64,000 nt of DNA from the NCBI RefSeq assembly GCF_035510375.1, contig NZ_DATKHG010000046.1; one strand, given 5' to 3'. The position numbers were made by a program, and so were the translations under genes. Shown here piece by piece: positions 32,692 to 39,037 of the stretch; the stretch's first letter is position 1, and each line of letters begins with the position of its first letter. The notes under the pieces are model-generated. The model did no database searches. It was not told where the DNA came from and saw only the letters and a program-made list of their open reading frames with translations. The DNA comes from Paenibacillus_I sp035510375 (GTDB lineage Bacteria > Bacillota > Bacilli > Paenibacillales > Paenibacillaceae).

Positions 32692-33364
32692 GTCGGGCTA
32701 TGGCGAAAGCGTCATTTTACGGGACGTGTCGCTCACGGTGGAGCCGGGCCGGGTGGTGTGTCTCCTGGGCCGCAACGGCGTCGGCAAGACGACGCTCATG
32801 AAGAGCGTGATGGGCGTGCTGAAGGCCCGCGGGGGAACCGTCTCCTACAAAGGGGAAAATCTCACGAAGCGGACGCCCGGCTACCGCGCGAAAAGCGGAA
32901 TCGGGTACGTGCCGCAGGGCCGCGAAATTTTCCCGCAGTTGACCGTGTATGAGAATCTGCTGCTCGGCCTGGAGGCGGGCAAGTCGAAAACGCGTGAAAT
33001 TCCCGCGGAAGCGGTCGCCAAATTCCCGGTGCTGCCGGCGATGTACGCGCGGCGGGGCGGCGATCTTAGCGGCGGGCAGCAGCAGCAGCTTGCGTTCGCG
33101 CGGGCGCTGGCCTCGAAGCCGGAGGTGCTGCTGCTGGATGAGCCTTGCGAAGGCATACAGCCTTCGATCGTCGAGGATATTCGCGATGTGATCCGTTCGA
33201 TCAAGGCGGAAGGCAAGACGGCGATTTTGCTGGCGGAGCAGAGCCTTGAGTTCGTCCGGAGCGTCGGCGATTATTTTTATATTTTGGAGAAGGGCGCGGT
33301 GGCTTGGGAAGGCGGACTTTCCGACCTGAACGAGGAAGTTGTGCTGAAATATTTGACCGTTTAG
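32669..33364 (+). CDS. urtE: Urea ABC transporter ATPase UrtE
   Basis: 231 aa LivF-type ATPase, the second nucleotide-binding subunit. YGESVILRDVSL at the N-terminus is typical of UrtE. Walker A is GRNGVGKTT (about residues 35-43), signature LSGGQQQQLAFARAL, Walker B VLLLDEPCEGIQPSI and the histidine position reads LLAEQSLEF (Gln, as in LivF proteins). ATG 32669 was preferred over 32663 because AAGGCGGG is better spaced and the N-terminus fits the family. No terminator is seen between its stop and the next promoter region. Confidence 0.92.
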   Translation: MLAVRQLESGYGESVILRDVSLTVEPGRVVCLLGRNGVGKTTLMKSVMGVLKARGGTVSYKGENLTKRTPGYRAKSGIGYVPQGREIFPQLTVYENLLLGLEAGKSKTREIPAEAVAKFPVLPAMYARRGGDLSGGQQQQLAFARALASKPEVLLLDEPCEGIQPSIVEDIRDVIRSIKAEGKTAILLAEQSLEFVRSVGDYFYILEKGAVAWEGGLSDLNEEVVLKYLTV

Positions 33365-33370
33365 AAATTA

Positions 33371-33387
33371 TGTAAGAATAGCTAACA
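33371..33387. promoter_or_regulatory. GlnR/TnrA box upstream of the guanidine unit
   Basis: A complete match to TGTNAN7TNACA, beginning 7 bases after the urtE stop and ending 6 bases before a TTGACA -35. It suggests that the guanidine genes are nitrogen-controlled as well as riboswitch-controlled. Confidence 0.7.
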
Positions 33388-33393
33388 TTAATA

Positions 33394-33422
33394 TTGACAC
33401 GCATGAATGATCACCTTTAAAC
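33394..33422 (+). promoter_or_regulatory. Sigma-A promoter of the guanidine unit
   Basis: Perfect TTGACA (33394-33399) with a weak TTAAAC (33417-33422) 17 bases further on. It would give a leader of about 310 bases containing the riboswitch. Confidence 0.55.
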
Positions 33423-33496
33423 TAGTGTTAAACGTAAGGATATTTCACAAATGAATAAGGTTCCCCGTCCGGAATGGCCGGATGTCGGGGGAGAAA

Positions 33497-33671
33497 AGCC
33501 GTCTAGGGTTCCGTTGAGCCTGCGGAGCGAAGACACGATCTGTTGAGTCGAGACTTTCGTTCCGAGATCAAGCTGGTCCGAGAGACGGCGTATGGAAGGG
33601 CGAACATCTTTCTGCAACGAGAGGCGTCCGCGTCAATCCATATAACACGGAAGGATAAAAGCCTGGGAGAC
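33497..33671 (+). ncRNA. Guanidine-I riboswitch (ykkC type 1), expanded stems
   Basis: The three conserved ykkC blocks are present in order: CTAGGGTTCCG (33503-33513), TGGTCCGAGAGA (33574-33585) and ACACGG-AAGG-ATAAAAGCC-GGGAGA (33645-33670, with a T in the GCC/GGG junction). This class binds free guanidinium and switches genes on. Here the segments between the blocks are about 60 and 59 bases, clearly longer than the usual 20-30. The first holds a CGGA-CGAA/TTCG-TCCG stem. The last block overlaps the 5' arm of a terminator, the standard ON-switch design. It precedes a transporter and a guanidine-hydrolase-like gene. Confidence 0.93.
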
Positions 33672-33693
33672 GTCTCCCCGGCTTTTGCTTTTT
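33657..33693 (+). terminator. Intrinsic terminator of the guanidine-I riboswitch
   Basis: AAAAGCC-T-GGGAGAC (33657-33671) pairs with GTCTCCC-C-GGCTTTT (33672-33686), 14 of 15 positions, then GCTTTTT. The 5' arm is part of the aptamer, so ligand binding should prevent termination. Confidence 0.9.
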
Positions 33694-33739
33694 CCAGGCG
33701 ATATGGAGCCGTATATCAATTCGTGGGGAGTGGGAAGAG

Positions 33740-34756
33740 ATGGAGAGAACGGGCAAAAGGGTGCTTGCCGCACTGATGATCGCGGTTTTGGCTTTCACGG
33801 TCGCCGCCTGCGGCGGTGGCGCGAAGGAAACGTCCGGAGGCGGAAGCGGCGAGCCGATCACGATTGCGCTCAGTCCGTGGCCGGGCTGGTACATGTGGTA
33901 TCTGGTCGAGGAAAAGGGCTTCTTCGAGAAGCGCGGCGTCAATGTGAAGCTTGAGTTTTTCCCGGTCTACAGCGATTCGCTGCAGGCGCTCTCGACCGGC
34001 AAGGTCGACGCGAACAGCCAGACGCTCAGCGATACGCTGGCGCCGGCGTCCAAGGGAATCGGGTTGAAGGCGGTGCTGGTGAACGACAATTCGTTCGGCG
34101 GCGACGCCATCGTCAGCAAACCGGACATCAACAGTGTTAAGGACCTGAAGGGCAAAACCGTCGCAACCGAGCTCGGCACCGTCGACCACCTGCTGCTTCT
34201 GACGGCGTTGGACCAAAACGGGATGAAGGAAAGCGACATCAACTACGTCAACATGACGGTCAACGACGCCGGTCCGGCGTTCATCTCCGGCAACACCGAC
34301 GCATCGGTGCTGTGGGAGCCGTTCCAGACGAAGGCGGTCAAAGAAGGCAAAGGCAAGTTGCTTTTCTCCTCGAAGGATACGCCGGGGCTTATCCCGGACC
34401 TGCTCGTCTTCCGCGAAAGCGTGGTGAAAGAGCGTCCGGAGGACATTCAGAAAATCGTCGACGCCTGGTTCGATGCTTTGGATTACTTCCGGGCCAATCC
34501 GGAGGAGTCGATCGAGCTGCTTGCGGGGAAAGCCGAAACGACGCCGGAGGACTTCAAGCTCGGCCTCGACAGCATCAAGCTGTTCACGCCCGAGGACAAC
34601 GTCAAGGCTTTCGAGAAAGGCGACGATTACACATCGCTTGCTTACACGGGAGCGAAAACCGCGGAGTTCCTGAAGAAGCTCGACATGATCGGAGACGTCA
34701 AGGATATCGGGGCGCTGCTTGATCCGCAATTCGTGAAAAAATCCGCCGGGAGGTGA
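33740..34756 (+). CDS. ABC transporter substrate-binding lipoprotein, NMT1/SsuA type (probable guanidine)
   Basis: 338 aa. The lipobox is at FTVAAC (Cys near residue 24), followed by a Gly/Ser linker. The mature domain is a type II binding fold of the nitrate/sulfonate/taurine (NMT1) group; PWPGWYMWYLVEEKGFF near residues 47-63 is Trp-rich and could form an aromatic box for a cation. ATG 33740 follows GGGGAGTGGGAAG. Family membership alone would suggest sulfonate or nitrate uptake, but the guanidine-I riboswitch upstream and the guanidine-hydrolase-like enzyme downstream make guanidinium the better guess. Related transporters accompany GdmH in cyanobacteria. Confidence 0.8.
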   Translation: MERTGKRVLAALMIAVLAFTVAACGGGAKETSGGGSGEPITIALSPWPGWYMWYLVEEKGFFEKRGVNVKLEFFPVYSDSLQALSTGKVDANSQTLSDTLAPASKGIGLKAVLVNDNSFGGDAIVSKPDINSVKDLKGKTVATELGTVDHLLLLTALDQNGMKESDINYVNMTVNDAGPAFISGNTDASVLWEPFQTKAVKEGKGKLLFSSKDTPGLIPDLLVFRESVVKERPEDIQKIVDAWFDALDYFRANPEESIELLAGKAETTPEDFKLGLDSIKLFTPEDNVKAFEKGDDYTSLAYTGAKTAEFLKKLDMIGDVKDIGALLDPQFVKKSAGR

Positions 34757-34763
34757 ATCGCTT

Positions 34764-35564
34764 ATGCAGCCGCCGAAACGCCGCAAACCGCCCAGGTTTC
34801 AGATTTTCAAAGACATCGGGAATAAGTCGTTTGCCGTCACGGCGGGCAGTTCATTCGCTTTCCTGCTGGCAGTCTGGTCCTTGTTAAGCTACACGGAAGC
34901 CGTCAACCCGGTCTTTCTGCCTCAGCCGCACCGTGTGCTGGCCGAATTGGTACGCCAGCTCGGCAGCCCGGAATACTGGAACCATATCGGCATCAGCGTA
35001 TTCCGGGTCAGCGCCGGCTTCGCGCTCGCCTGTCTGGTCGGCATTCCGATCGGCATCCTGGCCGGGACGTTCAAATTCGGCGAAGCGTTCGTCGAGCCGC
35101 CGATGGAATTTATCCGCTACATGCCCGCCGTCGCCTTCATTCCGCTCATTATGGTGTGGGCGGGGATCGGCGAATGGGCCAAAATCCTGCTGATCTTCAT
35201 CGGCTGCTTTTTCCAGCTTGTGCTGATGGTGGCCGACAACACGCGCCGCGTTCCGCAGGATCTGCTGCACGCCTCCTTTACCTTGGGGGCCGGGCGCTGG
35301 AAGGCGATCGAGACGGTGATCATTCCGGCCATTCAGCCGCAATTGATGAACACGCTGCGCCTCATTCTCGGATGGGCCTGGACGTATCTCGTCGTCGCCG
35401 AGCTGGTGGCGGTGAGCAGCGGTCTCGGCTTCGCGATCATGAAAGCCCAGCGGTTTCTGAACACGGAGCAAATTTTCGTCGGCATTATCGTCATCGGCCT
35501 GCTCGGCCTGATCAGCGACCGGATTTTCGCATTCTTGAACCGCCGCCTGTACCCGTGGGCATAA
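34764..35564 (+). CDS. ABC transporter permease, SsuC/TauC type (probable guanidine)
   Basis: 266 aa with about six membrane segments. The cytoplasmic coupling motif of binding-protein-dependent permeases is in the stretch ending LGAGRWKAIETVIIPAIQP (about residues 175-193). ATG 34764 follows GGGAGGTGA seven bases after the binding-protein gene. It is typical of the nitrate/taurine/sulfonate group. By context it forms the membrane channel of the riboswitch-controlled transporter. Confidence 0.85.
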   Translation: MQPPKRRKPPRFQIFKDIGNKSFAVTAGSSFAFLLAVWSLLSYTEAVNPVFLPQPHRVLAELVRQLGSPEYWNHIGISVFRVSAGFALACLVGIPIGILAGTFKFGEAFVEPPMEFIRYMPAVAFIPLIMVWAGIGEWAKILLIFIGCFFQLVLMVADNTRRVPQDLLHASFTLGAGRWKAIETVIIPAIQPQLMNTLRLILGWAWTYLVVAELVAVSSGLGFAIMKAQRFLNTEQIFVGIIVIGLLGLISDRIFAFLNRRLYPWA

Positions 35565-35611
35565 CGATTAAGCCGGGCGGCGGCCGTCGGAATCATGAAG
35601 GAGGAGAGGTC

Positions 35612-36490
35612 ATGGAGCAAGCTGCACGCATACGCGGAACGGATCGTACGGATGGGCTGGAAGTTCCCGGCGCCGGCCCGGCAGCCGGTGAAGCCCGTTT
35701 GGCCGCCCCGGTACAAGCGGGATTCACCGGCGCGGCGCCCGGAGAAATCGCCATCCGGGATCTCAATAAAGTGTACGAATCCGGGAAAAGCCGATTCGAG
35801 GCGCTACGCGACATCCGGCTGACGGTTGGCGGCAACGAATTTCTGACCATTCTCGGCCCGTCGGGCTGCGGCAAATCGACGCTGCTCCGCATTGTGGCCG
35901 GTCTGGATGAAGCGACTTCGGGCACGGTCGCGCTGGACGGGGAAGAAGTGATCGGACCGGGCGCCGACCGCGGCATGGTGTTTCAGGGCTACACGCTGTT
36001 TCCCTGGCTGACCGTCCGCGAGAACATCGAGTACGGCCTGAAGCTGAGGGGCGTTCCGATGATGGACCGCCGGGGCGTATCAAGCTACCTGCTGCGCGTC
36101 ATCAAGCTCGAAGCGTTCGATAAAGCTTACCCGAAACAACTGTCCGGCGGCATGAAGCAGCGGGTGGCGATCGCCAGAGCTTTGGCCAACCGGCCGAAGG
36201 TGCTGCTGATGGATGAGCCTTTCGGCGCGCTCGACGCCCAGACGAAGCTGGAAATGCAGGAGATGCTGTTGGACGTTTGGGAGAAGGAAAAGACAACCGT
36301 TCTGTTCATTACGCATGATATCGACGAAGCGATATTTCTGTCCCAGCGCATCGTAGTTATGGGAGCCGCCCCCGGCCGCATCCTCAAGGAATTTCAGGTG
36401 AAGCTGCCGGCGGCGCGGACGCCCGAGGTGCGGGAGCATCCCGAATTCCTCGCCCTGAAGCGGGAATTGGCCCAATTGCTGAGACACTAG
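35612..36490 (+). CDS. ABC transporter ATPase, SsuB/TauB type (probable guanidine)
   Basis: 292 aa. An unusual N-terminal extension of about 50 residues, rich in Gly, Ala and Pro, precedes the ATPase domain that begins near IAIRDLNKVYESGKSR. Walker A GPSGCGKST (about residues 88-96), Q-loop VFQGYTLFPW, signature LSGGMKQRVAIARAL, Walker B VLLMDEPFGALD and the switch histidine in FITHDIDEA are all present. ATG 35612 follows GGAGGAGAGG. It is the energy subunit of the transporter. The extension lacks any recognisable motif. Confidence 0.87.
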   Translation: MEQAARIRGTDRTDGLEVPGAGPAAGEARLAAPVQAGFTGAAPGEIAIRDLNKVYESGKSRFEALRDIRLTVGGNEFLTILGPSGCGKSTLLRIVAGLDEATSGTVALDGEEVIGPGADRGMVFQGYTLFPWLTVRENIEYGLKLRGVPMMDRRGVSSYLLRVIKLEAFDKAYPKQLSGGMKQRVAIARALANRPKVLLMDEPFGALDAQTKLEMQEMLLDVWEKEKTTVLFITHDIDEAIFLSQRIVVMGAAPGRILKEFQVKLPAARTPEVREHPEFLALKRELAQLLRH

Positions 36491-36557
36491 CGCGAACCGA
36501 TCACGGAGCTCGGGATTTATCCCTATTTCATCATCTTATTTCGGGAGGACTGGCAGC

Positions 36558-37709
36558 ATGGGATTTTTCGATAACCACGGACTTAACTACCGCAAGCGGA
36601 TTCAAGATGAAGCGAGTTTCGAGCGCGGGGACTTGCACGGCATTCAAGCGGCGGCCAAGGAAGCGACGTTGTCCGCCGAGCGTCACGACGAGGAAATCCG
36701 GCGGAATCTGGAGCTCGGCCTGGAGGCGGCGCCAAGCATCGGCGACCGCACGATTTCAACCTTCAGCCGCGGCGAGCTGCCGCATTACGCCGGCATCAAC
36801 ACGTTTCTCAAGCTGCCTTACCTGGAGGACGTCAACAAGGTGGGCGAGTATGACGTGGCGATCATGGGCGTGCCGTTCGACATCGGCACGACGTACCGTT
36901 CCGGCACGCGCTTCGGTCCGCAAGCGATCCGCCGCATTTCGGCGCTTTACCAGACCTACAATTACGAGTTGGGCGTCGATCTGCGTGAGCAGCTCAAAAT
37001 GTGCGATCTGGGCGACGTATTTACGATCGCCAACATCGAGAAAAGCTTCGACCAGATCACCAAAGCGGTCTCGCACGTCATGAGCAAGGGCACGATGCCG
37101 GTCATTCTCGGCGGCGACCACTCGATCGGCTACCCCTGCCTGCGCGGGGTGGCGGAGAATATCGAAGGCAATGTCGGCATTATCCATTTGGACCGCCATA
37201 TCGACATTCAGGAGAAGGACATGGACGAGCGGATGCACACGACGCCTTGGTTCCATGCGACGAATATCCCGAACGCACCGGCGGTCAATCTGGTGCAGAT
37301 CGGAATCGGCGGCTGGCAGGTGCCTCGCGCCGGCGTACAGGTCGGACGTGAGCGCGGCACGACGATCATGACGATCAACGACGTCGAATCGCTCGGCATC
37401 GACAAGGTGGCCGAAATGGCGCTGGAAGTCGCCTGGAAAGGCGCCAAAGCCGTCTATCTCAGCTTCGACATCGACTCGGTCGATTGCGGCTTCGTGCCGG
37501 GCACGGGCTGGCCGGAGCCGGGCGGCTTCCTGCCGCGCGAGGCGCTCAAGCTGATGGGTCTCGTCGCCAAGGAGGGCATCGCGGCGATGGAGGTCGTCGA
37601 GGTCGCGCCGGCTTACGATATCAGCGACACGACGGCGCTGCTGGCGGCGCGGGCGGTGCTTGACGTGCTGGCGACGATGGTCGACTGCGGCAAGATCGGC
37701 GGCAAATAA
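36558..37709 (+). CDS. gdmH: Guanidine hydrolase (GdmH-like, agmatinase/arginase superfamily)
   Basis: 383 aa ureohydrolase. The binuclear metal ligands are complete: GGDHS with His188, HLDRHID with His210, Asp212, His214 and Asp216, and SFDIDSVD with Asp304 and Asp306. It differs from true agmatinases (about 290-310 aa) by an N-terminal extension of about 80 residues and by HTTPWFHATN (residues 227-236) and GTGWPEPGG, features I associate with the Ni-dependent guanidine hydrolases first described in cyanobacteria. These convert guanidine to urea and ammonia. The riboswitch and transporter upstream support this. ATG 36558 follows CGGGAGGA. No HypA/HypB-like nickel chaperone genes lie nearby. 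Alternative: another guanidino-acid hydrolase. Confidence 0.82.
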   Translation: MGFFDNHGLNYRKRIQDEASFERGDLHGIQAAAKEATLSAERHDEEIRRNLELGLEAAPSIGDRTISTFSRGELPHYAGINTFLKLPYLEDVNKVGEYDVAIMGVPFDIGTTYRSGTRFGPQAIRRISALYQTYNYELGVDLREQLKMCDLGDVFTIANIEKSFDQITKAVSHVMSKGTMPVILGGDHSIGYPCLRGVAENIEGNVGIIHLDRHIDIQEKDMDERMHTTPWFHATNIPNAPAVNLVQIGIGGWQVPRAGVQVGRERGTTIMTINDVESLGIDKVAEMALEVAWKGAKAVYLSFDIDSVDCGFVPGTGWPEPGGFLPREALKLMGLVAKEGIAAMEVVEVAPAYDISDTTALLAARAVLDVLATMVDCGKIGGK

Positions 37710-37826
37710 GCAGGCGGGCTTCCTTGGCCGGCGGTACGTGCCGGATCGGAGGGCCTGATCGGTGCCGTCATGATGACCGCCGCGTTTTGGGGATTGCCCG
37801 GGCGGCGGTGAAACGGGGTGAAAACG

Positions 37827-37985
37827 ATGCCGAATCACATGGGAGGCCGGTGCCTGCAAGGAGTCGAAGGCGAAGCGAAGGCGCCGTTGATGGGCAAGGC
37901 GAACCGCCGTCTGCTGACGGCGCTCGGCTTGCTGGCGAAGGTGATGTTCTTCAGGCATCCTGCTGCCCGGTCGATTGGAAGTTGA
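37827..37985 (+). CDS. Possible 52-aa peptide after gdmH
   Basis: A small open frame beginning MPNHMGGRCL, with GGGGTG 7 bases upstream of ATG 37827. The middle is basic and then hydrophobic (RRLLTALGLLAKVMFF, about residues 27-42), which could be an amphipathic or membrane-associated helix. It resembles nothing I know. It may be chance in GC-rich DNA. Confidence 0.25.
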   Translation: MPNHMGGRCLQGVEGEAKAPLMGKANRRLLTALGLLAKVMFFRHPAARSIGS

Positions 37986-38150
37986 TGGTCGGCGGGTCCG
38001 CGCAGAGCGTACCGAAGGGCGGAGAGAAAAGCGGCGACGCCGGGAAGGCGCGCGGCGGCGGCGGCATTTTCCGGCGGAAGCCGGGCCTTGGAGATTGGCG
38101 GCGGAAGCGATCGGCTGGCGCGCATAAGAAAATGGGAGGGGATGAATACT

Positions 38151-38210
38151 ATGGTCAGTAACGCCGACACCCGTAATCCCATTCTCTATAGAAAAGCCGG
38201 GCGGCCATAG
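38151..38210 (+). CDS. Possible 19-aa peptide before spoVT
   Basis: ATG 38151 stands 9 bases after an unusually strong GGGAGGGG (38134-38141) and opens a frame of 19 codons (MVSNADTRNPILYRKAGRP). It could be a leader peptide or the remaining start of a deleted gene. Only the ribosome site supports it. Confidence 0.25.
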   Translation: MVSNADTRNPILYRKAGRP

Positions 38211-38266
38211 GCGGTCCGTAAACTCCAGTCGATTCAACATCTCCGAGGAAAGTGGGGCATCTAGAC

Positions 38267-38809
38267 ATGAAAGCAACTGGAATTGTTCGCCGCATCGACG
38301 ATCTCGGCCGTGTGGTGATCCCGAAGGAAATCCGCCGCACGCTGCGCATTCGGGAAGGCGACCCGCTTGAAATCTTCGTCGACCGCGACGGTGAGGTTAT
38401 CCTGAAGAAGTATTCGCCGATCGGCGAGCTTGGCGATTTCGCCAAGGAATACGCCGAATCGCTGCACGAAAGCACGGGCCATATGACCCTCATCTGCGAC
38501 CGCGATACGTTCATCGCCGTGGCAGGCGCATCGAAAAAGGAATTTCTCGAGAAGTCGGTCGGTTCGGTGCTCGAGCAGTGCATGGACAACCGCAAAACCC
38601 TGTCCGAAGCGGGCGGCGGCTCGTTCGAGCTCGTCAAGGATCTGTCCGATCAATACACCTCCCTTGTGATCGCGCCGATTATATCGGGCGGCGACCCGAT
38701 CGGCGCCGTGGCGCTGGTGAGCAAGGACGAGAATGTGAAGATGGCCCAGATGGAGACGAAGATGGCGGAGACGGCGGCCGGATTTCTGGCGAAGCAGATG
38801 GAGCAATAG
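38267..38809 (+). CDS. spoVT: Stage V sporulation regulator SpoVT
   Basis: 180 aa. SpoVT tunes sigma-G-dependent genes in the forespore. The N-terminus is an AbrB-type swapped-hairpin domain (MKATGIVRRIDDLGRVVIPK, residues 1-20). The C-terminal GAF-like domain (about 56-178) matches SpoVT in length. ATG 38267 was chosen because it begins the conserved domain, with GTGGGG about 9 bases upstream. It has a strong terminator. In B. subtilis it follows mfd directly; here the nitrogen module lies between. Confidence 0.94.
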   Translation: MKATGIVRRIDDLGRVVIPKEIRRTLRIREGDPLEIFVDRDGEVILKKYSPIGELGDFAKEYAESLHESTGHMTLICDRDTFIAVAGASKKEFLEKSVGSVLEQCMDNRKTLSEAGGGSFELVKDLSDQYTSLVIAPIISGGDPIGAVALVSKDENVKMAQMETKMAETAAGFLAKQMEQ

Positions 38810-38822
38810 GAAGGATGCCGAC

Positions 38823-38873
38823 AAAAGCTTCCCCTGTGCAAGCGCAAGCGTGCGCGGCAGCGGAAGCTTTTTT
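38823..38873 (+). terminator. Terminator after spoVT
   Basis: AAAAGCTTCC (38823-38832) pairs perfectly with GGAAGCTTTT (38862-38871), with a GC-rich inner loop and further T residues. Confidence 0.85.
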
Positions 38874-39037
38874 GCGCTTTTTGCGCTTTGTTCGCGGCGT
38901 GCGGGGTACGGTTTGCTTGCGGAGCCTGTGTTCCGGGGCGATTTGGGGTATAATGGGACATTATGCGCCCCCTCGCTCGGGCGTGGGACGCGACGTGGAC
39001 GGTGAAAAACGGAACAATGGAAGTGCGCAGGGAGGCG

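Larger units (their letters stand above)
37710..38266. other. 557-bp stretch between gdmH and spoVT without a convincing gene
   Basis: Very GC-rich. Two short open frames with ribosome-binding sequences are listed separately. The longer open frames on either strand have unlikely compositions (Arg/Gly/Ser-rich) and no ribosome sites. No terminator after gdmH and no clear spoVT promoter could be recognised. It may be the scarred junction between the accessory module and the core. Confidence 0.5.

Noticed and set aside
36558..37709. Plain agmatinase (SpeB) annotation
   Set aside because: Length, N-terminal extension, active-site flanks and the guanidine-I riboswitch upstream fit a guanidine hydrolase better; no spermidine synthase gene is adjacent.
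37724..38161. 145-codon + strand open frame after gdmH
   Set aside because: Arg/Gly/Ser-rich with no ribosome site and no family features; two smaller frames with ribosome sites are more plausible there.
36756..38276. 506-codon minus-strand open frame
   Set aside because: Antisense of the GdmH-like gene, whose metal ligands and length are complete on the + strand.
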